A DNA stretch of 64,000 nucleotides from Idiomarina aquatica (GTDB taxonomy: Bacteria; Pseudomonadota; Gammaproteobacteria; Enterobacterales; Alteromonadaceae): NCBI RefSeq assembly GCF_003987185.1, contig NZ_PIPS01000002.1:186001-250000 (forward strand). The letters run 5' to 3'. Numbering within the stretch: the stretch's first letter is position 1; each line of letters begins with the position of its first letter. Positions 17,705 through 27,173 of the stretch are shown piece after piece. The notes under the pieces were generated by a model. The model saw only the letters and a list, made by a program, of their open reading frames with translations. It had not been told where the DNA came from and ran no database searches. The position numbers and the translations under genes are program-made.

Positions 17705-19294
17705 GTGCGTAATCATCACTTGCTGTCACAATATGTTACTGCGTTGGAGTCGTCCGCTTTGTGCGTGCGGCTCAATGCACAGGGACAAGTGATTTTTATC
17801 AGCGATTCGCTAAAAAACCGGCTGAATACCGACCAACCTGTGGTCGGCAAGGGCTTTAAGCAGTATATCGATCCGCAACACCGCGAGGCACTTGCAGACC
17901 GAATCAGCTACACCGTAGAGCACCAGCAAAGCTGGAATGGGATCATTCGCCTGGCGACGCAACAAGAGCAGGGGGCGTGGTTTCGTTGTCTGACGATTCC
18001 TTTATATAACGACCAGAAACTTGCTGAAATTGTGCTGTTGTTGCAGGACATATCCCGCGAGGTTTACCTCGATGAGCTGCTCAATGAAACGCGTTTTGAT
18101 GCTGTGACTGGATTAGCCACACGCGTTGATTTACTGAATGACTTAAAGAACACAAGAGCGCAGTGTCTGGCGATTCTGGACATCAGGAAGTTTCGCTCAT
18201 TTGCTGATTTTTACGGGATTGAGTTTGGCGATCAGTTACTGCGGGCGTTCAGTGATTGGTCCGCTCACTATTTGTCTCAACACCATTTGTATCTATACCG
18301 CCTGTATGGCGACAAATTTGCCATAGCCGCCGATTTTAGAATGATCCCCAGTGTGTTTGAAGCGCACTTAAAACATTTTTACCAGGCGCTGTCGGCCACG
18401 CAATTTACCATTAACGGTGGTGAAGTGGCCGTTGATATTGCGATGGGAATGGGCGTTGGGCGTAAAAAATTGATTCAACTTGCAGAGAGCGCACTGGCAC
18501 GAGCTAAAAAGGTATTCTCCGGTGATCGCATTGAGTGTGTCAAAGAGCGCGACTTTACTCACAGTCATCAAGTTAATTGGATGCCAAAAATACAGTCTGC
18601 GCTGGATAACAAAAATTTTGTGAACTACTACCAGCCGATAAAAAGCAGTAATGGCAAACATGTAGACTATTATGAAGCTTTGGTTCGACTCCGCGATGGC
18701 AGTACGGACTTACCCCCGGGCTTATTTTTGGATAAAGCGAAGACGACCCGTTATTACAGTCAAATCACCCGTTCGGTCGTTGAGCAGGCCGTGGTACAAT
18801 CAGAGCAACATGGGGTTGCTATTTCGGTCAATATCTCGATTGAAGATATTCTTCACTCGAACACCGTTGAATTCATTCTTAACACGCTGGAACAGCACCC
18901 GCTGGCGCAGCTTATTTTTGAAATTACGGAAACGGAATCAACGGAAGACTTTACCGCCGTTGAGGAGTTTGCGTTTGAGGTGCGACAACGGGGCGGTAAA
19001 ATCGCCATCGATGACTTTGGCGTTGGTTATTCAAATTTCTCTCGTTTAATTCAATTACACCCCGATTATTTAAAAATCGACGGCAGTATTATTCGTAACA
19101 TTCTTAATGATAAAAGCAACGCCAGTATCTTAAACGGTATGATCAGTATTTGCCGTGAATTAGAGATCCCAATGGTTGCCGAGTTCGTTGAGAACGAAGC
19201 CATTAATGGCTATTTAACACAACAGCAAATCGAGTATTTGCAAGGGTATTATATTGGTAAACCATCACCGTATTTATCCAAGTGGCTTAACTAA
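17705..19294 (+). CDS. PAS/degenerate GGDEF/EAL c-di-GMP phosphodiesterase
   Basis: A 529-aa cytoplasmic protein. Residues about 10-115 look like a PAS sensor, 130-285 a GGDEF domain whose active site reads LYGDKFAI instead of GGDEF and so is catalytically dead, and 295-529 an EAL domain. The EAL domain keeps YEALVRLRD, the Asp pair of IDDFGVGYSN, YLKIDGS and AEFVEN, so it should hydrolyse c-di-GMP. The dead GGDEF may bind GTP as a regulator. Start GTG 17705 follows GAGGG; the ATG four bases earlier opens a frame of only three codons. It is followed after 26 nt by a diguanylate cyclase. Confidence 0.88.
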   Translation: MRNHHLLSQYVTALESSALCVRLNAQGQVIFISDSLKNRLNTDQPVVGKGFKQYIDPQHREALADRISYTVEHQQSWNGIIRLATQQEQGAWFRCLTIPLYNDQKLAEIVLLLQDISREVYLDELLNETRFDAVTGLATRVDLLNDLKNTRAQCLAILDIRKFRSFADFYGIEFGDQLLRAFSDWSAHYLSQHHLYLYRLYGDKFAIAADFRMIPSVFEAHLKHFYQALSATQFTINGGEVAVDIAMGMGVGRKKLIQLAESALARAKKVFSGDRIECVKERDFTHSHQVNWMPKIQSALDNKNFVNYYQPIKSSNGKHVDYYEALVRLRDGSTDLPPGLFLDKAKTTRYYSQITRSVVEQAVVQSEQHGVAISVNISIEDILHSNTVEFILNTLEQHPLAQLIFEITETESTEDFTAVEEFAFEVRQRGGKIAIDDFGVGYSNFSRLIQLHPDYLKIDGSIIRNILNDKSNASILNGMISICRELEIPMVAEFVENEAINGYLTQQQIEYLQGYYIGKPSPYLSKWLN

Positions 19295-19320
19295 TTTTGT
19301 GACCAAGCTGTAGGGCCGTA

Positions 19321-20232
19321 ATGGAAGTAGCAAAAACGTTTCGCGAGTTTTTAGAAATCATCCCCGACGGAGCTTTGGTCATCAATAGCGGCGGCATCAT
19401 TGTTGCCGCTAATGCCGCAGCTGCCTCGATGTTCGAGTACTCGCGCGAGGTACTGATTGGACTGCCGCTAGATAATTTGTTGCCGCCGGAATTTCGGCAG
19501 AATCATGCCGAGCACCTGGCCAAATTTTTTGCGCATCCTGGTAAACGCTCAATGGGTAATGGCCTGCGTTTTCCTGCGGTTAAACAATCGGGGTTGCAGT
19601 TTTACGTTGATATTATGCTCAATCAAATGGACGTTGACGGCGACCTGTTCGGTGTCGCGATTGTGAGAGACTATACGTTACAACAACAGACCGAAGAAAA
19701 AATACGTCGCGAACTTGAGTATGAAAAGCGTCAGGCTTTGACCGATCATTTAACCGGCGTGATGAATCGTCGTGCCTTTGTCGGACAACTGAATGAAGAG
19801 CTGGAACAGCTCGCCGAACATGGCACGCCGTTCGCTGTCGGCTTTATTGACCTTGATGACTTTAAAGAGGTGAATGATCGTTTTGGCCATCAGTACGGTG
19901 ATCAAGTGTTACAAAGCATCGCCCGCATGATCAGCGGCTGCAGTCGCCATTCCGACCATGTGGCGCGTATTGGTGGAGATGAGTTTGCCACCATTCATCC
20001 GATGATTTCTGCTGAAAACGCCTTGCAGATGATGGAGCGTTTGCGCGCTAAGCTGGTGTCCGGTATTGAATCCGAGCATATTCCCGTTACTCTGTCGATT
20101 GGTTTGATGCAGTGCGACGACCCATCGTTATGCGAGTCCGTCGAGCACATCGTGGAAATGGCCGATAAAGCCATGTATCAGGCTAAAAAAGAGGGCAAGA
20201 ACGCAGTGGTGCTTGCCCGCTATATGGATTAA
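19321..20232 (+). CDS. PAS-GGDEF diguanylate cyclase
   Basis: A 303-aa soluble enzyme. The N-terminal PAS domain (residues about 5-125; ALVINSGGIIVAANAAAASMF) is followed by a GGDEF domain (about 135-303; LTGVMNRRAF, VGFIDLDDFKEVNDRFGHQYG, ARIGGDEFATI, LSIGLMQC). The active site is intact and an RxxD inhibitory site is present (RHSD five residues before IGGDEF), so it should make c-di-GMP with product inhibition. Together with the preceding EAL protein it forms a synthesis/degradation pair. Its end overlaps the convergent CRY-DASH gene by four bases. Confidence 0.9.
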   Translation: MEVAKTFREFLEIIPDGALVINSGGIIVAANAAAASMFEYSREVLIGLPLDNLLPPEFRQNHAEHLAKFFAHPGKRSMGNGLRFPAVKQSGLQFYVDIMLNQMDVDGDLFGVAIVRDYTLQQQTEEKIRRELEYEKRQALTDHLTGVMNRRAFVGQLNEELEQLAEHGTPFAVGFIDLDDFKEVNDRFGHQYGDQVLQSIARMISGCSRHSDHVARIGGDEFATIHPMISAENALQMMERLRAKLVSGIESEHIPVTLSIGLMQCDDPSLCESVEHIVEMADKAMYQAKKEGKNAVVLARYMD

Positions 20233-21548
20233 TTGGCCGTTATCGGCCAGTCGGCGGCATCATTCACATCAAGTTGCCTTGTCTGCTGGCCTTTCCAGCG
20301 CTCGATATAGTGGCCGTCTGGATCAAATTGGGCGGTTTGCTTATCAATATTAAAATGGCGACCACCGCGAGGATCAGCGCCAACACCGGCAATGTACTGC
20401 CAATTGCCCCAGTTTGAACCGATATCATAATCCAATAACTGTTGCTCAAAATAGGCGGCACCGTAGCGCCAGTCGACGGCCATCTCGTTGACCAGACAAC
20501 TGGCGACGATTTGACGACCTCGATTGGACAGATAACCGGTCTGGTTAAGTTGATGCATGCAAGCGTTGACTAACGGGTAGGGCGTTTGTCCGGCGCACCA
20601 TTGCTTAAAACGGGTTGGATAAAAGGTGGTTTGCGGCTTACGCCCGGCAACGCCGGTAAAGGCAAACACTTGCTCTTGATAGCGCAGTAAATACCAAAAA
20701 AAATAGTCCCGCCACAATAGTTCAAAAGCGATCCAGTAGGTTGACTCGTTTTCGCCGTGCTGTTGCTCGTAGTCTCTGAGTGCGTTGATCACCTGCTGCG
20801 GCGAGAGATTACCGTGGGCAAGATACGCCGATAACTTGGTTGACTGATCAAAGCCGTCCAGGGCATTACGAGTTTCCTTATAACGTCCGGGCGCTGCTGA
20901 CGAAAAGTAGCGTTGCAGGTGTTGTAACGCGGCTGTTTCACCACCGGCAAGCCAGCTTTCTCCAGCCTCAGGCAGGTCGGCTGACGCGTTGACCGACAGC
21001 GCCCGGTGTTGCCAGTTAGGTGCCGCTAAGGCCTGTTTTGTGAAGCGCTCAGCCAACGGCTCTAACGGCTTACGAAACTGACTGAAGGTGGCCGCTAACT
21101 GTTGTAGCCCGCCGGGTAGGTCGTCCTCACTAAGTAACGTGCTGTTCGGCAGTTGATGAAAATCAAGGAAACGAAATCGTTGTTGCAATTGTTGCCAGCG
21201 ACGTCGTTCGTAGACGCCCGCCTGCAGTGCGCCAAAAACAGCGTCTACCTGCAGCGTACTGATCAGTTGTGCCATCTCATCCAACGGCTCACCGACACGA
21301 ACAGTGAGTGTGTGGCCTTGTGCCTGTAACTGTCGCTGCAAATCGTGCAGAGATTGCAGGATGAAGCTTAGCCGGTGCTGGCCAAGCGCCGGCATACCAT
21401 AGCGTCCTCGCGTCAGGCTTGCTTTATCGAGTACGTAGCAAAAGGTGATGGCAGCAGAACTGTCTTGCGCCGCTGTTAAGGCCGGATTATCGTTGAGCCT
21501 CAAGTCATGGGTAAACCAGTAGAGACTGCGGGCGTATCTTTTTGTCAT
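20229..21548 (-). CDS. DASH-type cryptochrome
   Basis: A 439-aa CRY-DASH flavoprotein. The photolyase domain starts SLYWFTHDLRLNDNPALTAA; the FAD domain has DQSTKLSAYLAHGNLSPQQV, ELLWRDYFFWYLLRYQ, NACMHQLNQTGYLSNRGRQ, and IAGVGADPRGGRHFN, a segment characteristic of CRY-DASH. These proteins repair cyclobutane dimers in single-stranded DNA and may signal blue light. The usual family length is 430-500 aa. It is the second photolyase-superfamily member in the window and belongs to a different clade from the one at 2342-3799. The upstream AT-rich 68 nt is shared with the divergent DUF3429 gene. Confidence 0.9.
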   Translation of the reverse strand: MTKRYARSLYWFTHDLRLNDNPALTAAQDSSAAITFCYVLDKASLTRGRYGMPALGQHRLSFILQSLHDLQRQLQAQGHTLTVRVGEPLDEMAQLISTLQVDAVFGALQAGVYERRRWQQLQQRFRFLDFHQLPNSTLLSEDDLPGGLQQLAATFSQFRKPLEPLAERFTKQALAAPNWQHRALSVNASADLPEAGESWLAGGETAALQHLQRYFSSAAPGRYKETRNALDGFDQSTKLSAYLAHGNLSPQQVINALRDYEQQHGENESTYWIAFELLWRDYFFWYLLRYQEQVFAFTGVAGRKPQTTFYPTRFKQWCAGQTPYPLVNACMHQLNQTGYLSNRGRQIVASCLVNEMAVDWRYGAAYFEQQLLDYDIGSNWGNWQYIAGVGADPRGGRHFNIDKQTAQFDPDGHYIERWKGQQTRQLDVNDAADWPITAN

Positions 21549-21616
21549 GGACTAAACTTAAGTAATGGATATTTCGTTATAAATTACGTAATAAATTTAA
21601 AAATGGACGTTTGCTA

Positions 21617-22072
21617 ATGAATTCGACAAAAACAAAATTGATGCAAATTCTCGGTTATGGCGGGTTGATCCCATTTTTGCTGGCCGCACTGGCCGAATTG
21701 ATGGCACTGGAATTGCCGGTACCGGTTGAACCAATGACGCTGTTACTGACTTATGGCGCCATCATTTTGAGCTTCCTTGCCGGGACCTTGTGGGGACGAG
21801 CCATGCACCGGGCTGACAGTGAACCAACGAACCTGTTATTGATCCTCAGTAATGCGTTTGCGTTATTGGCATGGCTAACATTGCTGTTGAACAGCGTGTT
21901 TTGGTCGTTGTTGCTGCAAATGCTGGGTTTCGCACTGTTGCTGGCATTTGAACGGGGGCTGGCAAGAGGAACGCTGATGACAAGTCAATCCAGTTATTAC
22001 CCGATGCGACTGATTCTAACCACCGGTGTTATTGTCTGTCAGTTGCTGGTGTTGGGAAATCACTTATTTTAA
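21617..22072 (+). CDS. DUF3429 integral membrane protein
   Basis: A 151-aa membrane protein with about five hydrophobic helices. LGYGGLIPFLLAALAEL at the start and LTYGAIILSFLAGTLWGRAM in the second helix pair match DUF3429. Function unknown. ATG 21617 is used. It is divergent from the CRY-DASH gene by 68 nt, so expression may be shared with it; relatives are often found near photolyase genes, but I cannot verify that here. It ends before a bidirectional-looking terminator. Confidence 0.8.
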   Translation: MNSTKTKLMQILGYGGLIPFLLAALAELMALELPVPVEPMTLLLTYGAIILSFLAGTLWGRAMHRADSEPTNLLLILSNAFALLAWLTLLLNSVFWSLLLQMLGFALLLAFERGLARGTLMTSQSSYYPMRLILTTGVIVCQLLVLGNHLF

Positions 22073-22092
22073 GTGATCAGTAACGTTGCCAT

Positions 22093-22125
22093 AAAAAAAC
22101 CGCGCAGGAACAACCCGCGCGGTTT
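22093..22125 (-). terminator. rho-independent terminator of the M16 protease gene
   Basis: AAACCGCGC and GCGCGGTTT form a perfect 9-bp stem with an 11-nt loop. On the minus strand the stem is followed by a run of seven T, as expected for the protease transcript. On the plus strand the tail is only three T, so its effect on the DUF3429 transcript would be weaker. Confidence 0.82.
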
Positions 22126-22146
22126 GGCTTCAGGGGATGATAAGGG

Positions 22147-24927
22147 TTATTCTACATCGTCAAGAATGGTCACTTCGCCTAAGTTAAGCGCGCGCACTTT
22201 CTCTTCGATTTGTTCAAGGTCACCCACGATAACCCAAGTCATCGCATCAGGACGCAGAACCTCATCAGCCGTTGCTTTAACGCTGTTCAAATCAATATTT
22301 GAAACGCGCTGTGCGTAGGCTTCCAGGTATTCCATGTCCTTACCTTTGTTCAGCGTATCGGTTAATGCCCCGATCAGCTGGCCTTTGGTTTCGTAAGCAC
22401 CTGGTAACTTGGCGGTTTTGTTTGCCTGTACCTTCGCCAGTTCGTCAGCAGTTGCCGGCTTTTCACCTTCGTACTGCGTGAACTCTTTGACGATTTCTTG
22501 AATCGATTCCTGAGTCTTATCGGTTTGTACCGGCGCCAGAGCAATCAACAGACCTGGACCAAGATTGTCCAGCCACATGGAACGGGCTCCGTACGACCAA
22601 CCTTTGTCTTCCCGCAGGTTCATGTTCAGACGACTGGTAAAGCTACCACCAAGGATGGTGTTCATCACATCAATGGTATCGGCATTGTCGACGGTACCTG
22701 ATGGAGCCAGTTGGCCGGCAATGATCAATGACTGCGGCGTTCCCGGTTTGTCGATCAGGAACACTCGAGCTTGTTGCTGTTCGGCCGGGCGCTCGAGCAC
22801 TTTGCTTGGCTTCGGTTCCGCCGGCGCAGACCAATTGGCCAGTTGCTGTTCCAGTAACGGCTTGATTTGTGCTTCGGTGGTATCACCGACAATCACTAAT
22901 CGCGCATTATCCGGGCGCATCCAGGTATTGGCATGTTCGACCAGGTCGTCGCGGGTTAGCGCGTTGATGGAATCGATGGTGCCGGAACCAGTTAATGGCT
23001 GGCTGTAGGCATGGTCGTCACCAAACATTAAACCTGGCATAACACGCAATGCCTGCGTTTGTGGGCGAGCTTGTTCTTTGCGGATGTTTTCGATCCAGTT
23101 AGAACGTTTACGATCGATTTCTTCTTGAGGGAAGGTCGGGCGTAAAAGAATTTCGCTCATCAACCCAAGACTTTCGCCCAGGTTAACCGTCAGGCTGTCC
23201 ATGCGAATGGTAGACGTGTCCAAAGACGCGTATGCGCTGAGGCTGGTACCAAGGTTTTCCAGCTTGGCCGACAGTTCCATCGGACCATAGTTTTCGGTGC
23301 CTTCCTTCAACATTGACATGGCGAAGCTGGCGGTACCGGCTTTGCCTCCCGCATCGGCGGCATAACCGGCGTCAAATACCAGACTCATTTCTACAGTCGG
23401 GGTATCGTGACGCTCGGCAAGGTACACTTCCAAACCGTTAGAAAGTTCAAAGGTGTTCAGTTCCGGTAAGTCCAGTTTTGGTAACTCACCGACATCCGGT
23501 AGCTCATCACGGCTGGCCTGTGCTTCACCTGCCTGATAGTCCGGCTGCGGCTCAATGTGCAGGATAAAGTCGCCGTCAGTTAACCAGCGTTTGCCGGCGG
23601 CCTGAAGATCAGCTGCGGTTGCCGATTTGATCCACTCCATTTCCTGCTGATAAAAACCTGGGTTGTCGTGATAGACCGCGCCCGACGCCAGAATGTCAGA
23701 TTTACCGCCGAATCCACCGACTTTTTCAGCCTGACGGACAAAAGCTGCGGTGGTGCTGAACTTAGTACGTTGCAACTCTTCCTGAGTTGGTCCTTCGGTA
23801 AGCAGACGCGTCAACTCTTCATCAATGATTTGTTCGATTTGGTCAAGGTCAACACCGGCTTTGGCGTCAGCGGTAATGAAGAACTGACCGGCAAGGTCGC
23901 GACCAAACTGGAAGCCACCGACGGAGCTAGCCAATTGCTCTTCGTACACCAGGCGTTGATACAGCCGTGAATTTTTACCGTTCGCCAGAATGTCCGATAA
24001 CAGACCCAGGAATTCATGGTCCTGTGTACCCAGTTGTGCGGTGTTCCAAATCCGATAGATACGGGCAGCAGGCACATCATCCTGCATGGTAGCGCGTTTA
24101 GTACCTTCGCGTTTGGCAACCCAGGCTTCGAGTTTTTGCAAGGGTTTACCCGGTGCGATATCGCCAAAGTACTTTTCAACTTTCTCTTTTGCGGTTGCCA
24201 CATCGATGTCACCGGCCAGCACTAAGACGGCGTTGGACGCGCCATAGTAGTCTTTAAACCACTGGTGTACATCGTCAAGAGAGGCGTTATTCAGATCTTC
24301 CATCGAACCGATGACCGACCATGAGTAAGGGTGGCCTTCAGGGAAGGTCTGCTCAGCGAGGTATCCCCAGACACGGCCATAAGGCTGCGCTTCACCCTGG
24401 CGTTTTTCGTTTTGTACCACGCCACGCTGTTCGTCGAGTTTTTCCTGTGTTACCGCACCCAACAAATGACCCATGCGGTCAGATTCCATCCACAATGCCA
24501 TATCCAGTGCCGGCGTCGGCACATTCTGGAAGTAGTTGGTACGGTCATTGTTGGTGGTGCCGTTCATTTCGGTGGCGCCGGCACGCTCAAACGGTCCGAA
24601 GTATTCGTCATCGTAGTTTTCGGTACCATTAAACATCAAGTGCTCAAATAAATGAGCAAAACCTGTCTTACCGGGCTTTTCGTCTTTCGAGCCTACGGCA
24701 TACCAAACGTTAACGGCCACAATCGGCGCTTTACGGTCTTCATGAACAACGACAGTTAAGCCGTTATCCAGAGTAAATGTCTCGTAATCAACCTTAACTT
24801 CGGGAAATTGTTGCTGAGTTGTAAGCTGCTCAGACTGACTGCCGGCATTGGCCGTTTGTGTCATCTGACAACCGCCGAGTAATGCGGTTGTAACCGCTAC
24901 AGCGGTAAGAGTTTTTATCATTTTCAT
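22147..24927 (-). CDS. M16-family zinc metalloprotease lipoprotein (pitrilysin-like)
   Basis: A 926-aa two-repeat M16 protease. The signal peptide ends in the lipobox LLGGC (Cys20), so it is anchored to the inner face of the outer membrane or to the inner membrane. The first repeat carries the inverted zinc motif HLFEH in GFAHLFEHLMFNGTENY and the third ligand Glu in the segment after EEQRGVVQNE-like sequence (DEQRGVVQNEKR). The second repeat, from about residue 490, lacks HxxEH and is the usual inactive half (ELSNGLEVYLAERHDTPTVE). It probably degrades short periplasmic peptides. A clear terminator follows it. Confidence 0.9.
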   Translation of the reverse strand: MKMIKTLTAVAVTTALLGGCQMTQTANAGSQSEQLTTQQQFPEVKVDYETFTLDNGLTVVVHEDRKAPIVAVNVWYAVGSKDEKPGKTGFAHLFEHLMFNGTENYDDEYFGPFERAGATEMNGTTNNDRTNYFQNVPTPALDMALWMESDRMGHLLGAVTQEKLDEQRGVVQNEKRQGEAQPYGRVWGYLAEQTFPEGHPYSWSVIGSMEDLNNASLDDVHQWFKDYYGASNAVLVLAGDIDVATAKEKVEKYFGDIAPGKPLQKLEAWVAKREGTKRATMQDDVPAARIYRIWNTAQLGTQDHEFLGLLSDILANGKNSRLYQRLVYEEQLASSVGGFQFGRDLAGQFFITADAKAGVDLDQIEQIIDEELTRLLTEGPTQEELQRTKFSTTAAFVRQAEKVGGFGGKSDILASGAVYHDNPGFYQQEMEWIKSATAADLQAAGKRWLTDGDFILHIEPQPDYQAGEAQASRDELPDVGELPKLDLPELNTFELSNGLEVYLAERHDTPTVEMSLVFDAGYAADAGGKAGTASFAMSMLKEGTENYGPMELSAKLENLGTSLSAYASLDTSTIRMDSLTVNLGESLGLMSEILLRPTFPQEEIDRKRSNWIENIRKEQARPQTQALRVMPGLMFGDDHAYSQPLTGSGTIDSINALTRDDLVEHANTWMRPDNARLVIVGDTTEAQIKPLLEQQLANWSAPAEPKPSKVLERPAEQQQARVFLIDKPGTPQSLIIAGQLAPSGTVDNADTIDVMNTILGGSFTSRLNMNLREDKGWSYGARSMWLDNLGPGLLIALAPVQTDKTQESIQEIVKEFTQYEGEKPATADELAKVQANKTAKLPGAYETKGQLIGALTDTLNKGKDMEYLEAYAQRVSNIDLNSVKATADEVLRPDAMTWVIVGDLEQIEEKVRALNLGEVTILDDVE

Positions 24928-25096
24928 TGCGGTAAAATTCCTTAATACTTTTAATAAGCCCAGACACTATAACGCTATGACTTGTCTAACTGTAGAGTGA
25001 TGAGTTACAAAATTGTAACCAAATTAGACAAAACCAAAATGGCGACTGGACTTTTAATTGTCGGAGTAATCAAGGATAATTGCGCGCGGTCTGAAT

Positions 25097-25753
25097 ATGC
25101 TAAAGGGATATCACGAGCTTGTGAGTAATACGACAGTTATTGCAATTGCGGGAGCCTCCGCATCAGGAAAGAGTCTGTTTGCCTCGACGGTTTATCAGGA
25201 ATTGGTTGCGGAGCTAGGCAGCGATGGTATTGCTATCCTGGCAGAAGATGCCTACTACCGGGATCAAAGCCACATGACCATGGAACAACGCGTGCTGACC
25301 AATTATGATCAGCCGTCTGCGTTTGAACATGATTTGTTGCTTGAGCACATTCAGCAACTTCGTCAGGGCAAAGCTGTAGACATGCCACAATACAGTCATA
25401 CCACTCATACTCGGTTACAAGAAAGTATTCGCGTAGCTCCGGCAAAAGTGATTATGGTAGAAGGTATTTTGCTGCTTACCGACCCCGCCTTACGGCAGGA
25501 GTTTGACATTGCCGTGTTTATGGATACGCCATTGGATGTTTGTCTGCTGCGCCGGATCAAGCGCGATATTGAAGAACGTGGTAGAACCTTGCAATCGGTA
25601 ACTGAGCAGTACGAGCAATATGTGCGGCCGGCGTTTTTCGACCATATTTTTCCGTCCAAGCAGTACGCAGACCTGGTGGTCACCCGGGGTGGTCAAAATG
25701 AAATCGCTATTGATATTATAAAAACAAAAATCCGCCAGTTGTTAGCGGAATAA
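25097..25753 (+). CDS. udk: uridine kinase
   Basis: A 218-aa P-loop kinase that phosphorylates uridine and cytidine to UMP and CMP. The Walker A loop GASASGKS is near residues 18-25; [10 protein letters not shown] and [13 protein letters not shown] are the nucleoside-site segments; [23 protein letters not shown] is the lid. The ATG 25097 gives eight residues before the usual start region; GTG 25121 is an alternative with equal merit. It lies 11 nt before the nucleoside transporter, so uptake and phosphorylation are coupled in one operon. Confidence 0.88.
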   Translation: MLKGYHELVSNTTVIAIAGASASGKSLFASTVYQELVAELGSDGIAILAEDAYYRDQSHMTMEQRVLTNYDQPSAFEHDLLLEHIQQLRQGKAVDMPQYSHTTHTRLQESIRVAPAKVIMVEGILLLTDPALRQEFDIAVFMDTPLDVCLLRRIKRDIEERGRTLQSVTEQYEQYVRPAFFDHIFPSKQYADLVVTRGGQNEIAIDIIKTKIRQLLAE

Positions 25754-25764
25754 GTTGGTCTTTT

Positions 25765-26973
25765 ATGAACAGTTTTCTCGGCATTGCCGTTATTTTATTC
25801 GTTGCTTATCTGCTCTCAACGAACCGTAAAAACATCCGCTGGCGCACCGTTATCGGTGCGCTTTCGATCCAAATAACCCTCGCTGGTTTTGTTCTTTATG
25901 TACCCCTGGGCCGTGAAATGCTGTTCGGTTTCGCCCAAGGCGTATCGACGGTTATTGGCTACACGCAGGCCGGCATCAACTTTTTGTTTGGTTCGTTGGC
26001 GTCAGAAGACTTCGGCTTTGTGTTTGCGATCCAGGTTCTCAGTGTCATCGTCTTTTTCTCGTCGCTGATTTCAGTGCTGTATTATCTCGGCATCATGAAG
26101 TGGGTCATTCGTATTCTTGGTGGCGGACTGCAAAAATTGCTGGGTACCAGTCGCCCCGAATCGATGTCAGCGGCGGCGAATATTTTTGTCGGTCAGACCG
26201 AGGCGCCGATGATGGTCAGACCCTTTATCGGTACCATGACCCGCAGTGAGTTGTTTGCGGTGATGGTCGGTGGCATGAGCTCAGTGTCCGGCTCAGTGCT
26301 GGCCGGCTATGCCGGTGTGGGTGTCGAGTTGAAATACCTGATTGCAGCAAGCTTTATGGCGGCTCCTGCAGGTTTCCTGATGGCAAAAATGATGATTCCG
26401 GAGTGCGAAAAACCGCGCAACGATCTGGAAGAAGTTGAGGTTGAAGACACCTCCGCTAATGTGATTGATGCCGCCGCGTCCGGCGCATCAAGCGGCCTGC
26501 AACTGGCCATGAACGTCGGTGCTATGCTGTTGGCGTTCGTCGCGCTCATCGCATTGGTCAATGGGCTGTTCGGCTGGGTCGGCGGTTGGTTTGGCTACCC
26601 GGAACTGACCATGCAGGAAATTTTTGGCTACGTCTTCCGTCCGGTCGCTTATGTGCTGGGGGTTAACTGGGATGAAGCGCAACTGGCCGGTAGTTTCATT
26701 GGTCAAAAGCTGGTGATTAACGAATTCGTCGCCTATCTCGACTTTGTTAATTACAAGGATCAGCTCAGTGAGCACTCACAAGTCATCATTACCTTTGTGC
26801 TGTGCGGCTTTGCCAATTTCTCATCAATCGCCATCCTGCTCGGAGGCTTAGGTGGTATGGCACCAAGCCGCCGCCACGACATCGCCCGATTAGGCATGCG
26901 AGCACTGCTAGCCGCAACCATGGCCAACATGATGAGCGCCGCCATCGCCGGCTTTTTCGTCTCACTCACCTAA
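25765..26973 (+). CDS. concentrative nucleoside transporter (NupC/CNT family)
   Basis: A 402-aa inner-membrane symporter with about ten helices. The family segments [55 protein letters not shown] and [20 protein letters not shown] are all present and carry the nucleoside- and cation-binding residues of CNT proteins. It imports nucleosides with Na+ or H+. It follows udk by 11 nt. A cluster of hairpins starts nine nt after its stop. Confidence 0.92.
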   Translation: MNSFLGIAVILFVAYLLSTNRKNIRWRTVIGALSIQITLAGFVLYVPLGREMLFGFAQGVSTVIGYTQAGINFLFGSLASEDFGFVFAIQVLSVIVFFSSLISVLYYLGIMKWVIRILGGGLQKLLGTSRPESMSAAANIFVGQTEAPMMVRPFIGTMTRSELFAVMVGGMSSVSGSVLAGYAGVGVELKYLIAASFMAAPAGFLMAKMMIPECEKPRNDLEEVEVEDTSANVIDAAASGASSGLQLAMNVGAMLLAFVALIALVNGLFGWVGGWFGYPELTMQEIFGYVFRPVAYVLGVNWDEAQLAGSFIGQKLVINEFVAYLDFVNYKDQLSEHSQVIITFVLCGFANFSSIAILLGGLGGMAPSRRHDIARLGMRALLAATMANMMSAAIAGFFVSLT

Positions 26974-26981
26974 TAGCATCC

Positions 26982-27173
26982 GACCCAAGGTCACGGCGCA
27001 AAAATCAGCAAAGCGCACGTGACCCAAGGTCACGGCGCGCAAGGCACCAAAGGTGCCGCCAAGCAAATGGCCGAAGGCCATGCCAAGCAAAGCGCAAAGC
27101 GCTGCCAAGCAAGCTGCAACGCAGCGCCAAGCAGCCGACGCGTCAGCGTCGGCGCCTCAGCGTCGGCGCCTCA
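26982..27173. repeat. array of seven short hairpins with a constant GCCAAGCA linker
   Basis: Seven self-complementary units lie in tandem: GACC-CAA-GGTC (26982), GTGACC-CAA-GGTCAC (27019), GGCACC-AAA-GGTGCC (27043), ATGGCC-GAA-GGCCAT (27067), AGCGC-AAA-GCGCT (27091), GCTGC-AAC-GCAGC (27113) and GCCGACGC-GTCA-GCGTCGGC (27134). The last five are separated by exact GCCAAGCA copies at 27058, 27082, 27104 and 27126 (steps of 24, 22, 22). The first two units sit in an 18-nt direct repeat, GACCCAAGGTCACGGCGC at 26982 and 27021. Two tandem copies of GCGTCGGCGCCTCA (27146, 27160) end the array and supply the tesB stop codon. The array lies between convergent genes and may end or stabilise both transcripts. 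Confidence 0.85.

Noticed and set aside
26982-27173. Possible CRISPR array
   Set aside because: The constant element is only 8 nt and the parts between are self-complementary palindromes, not unrelated spacers; there is no leader or cas gene.
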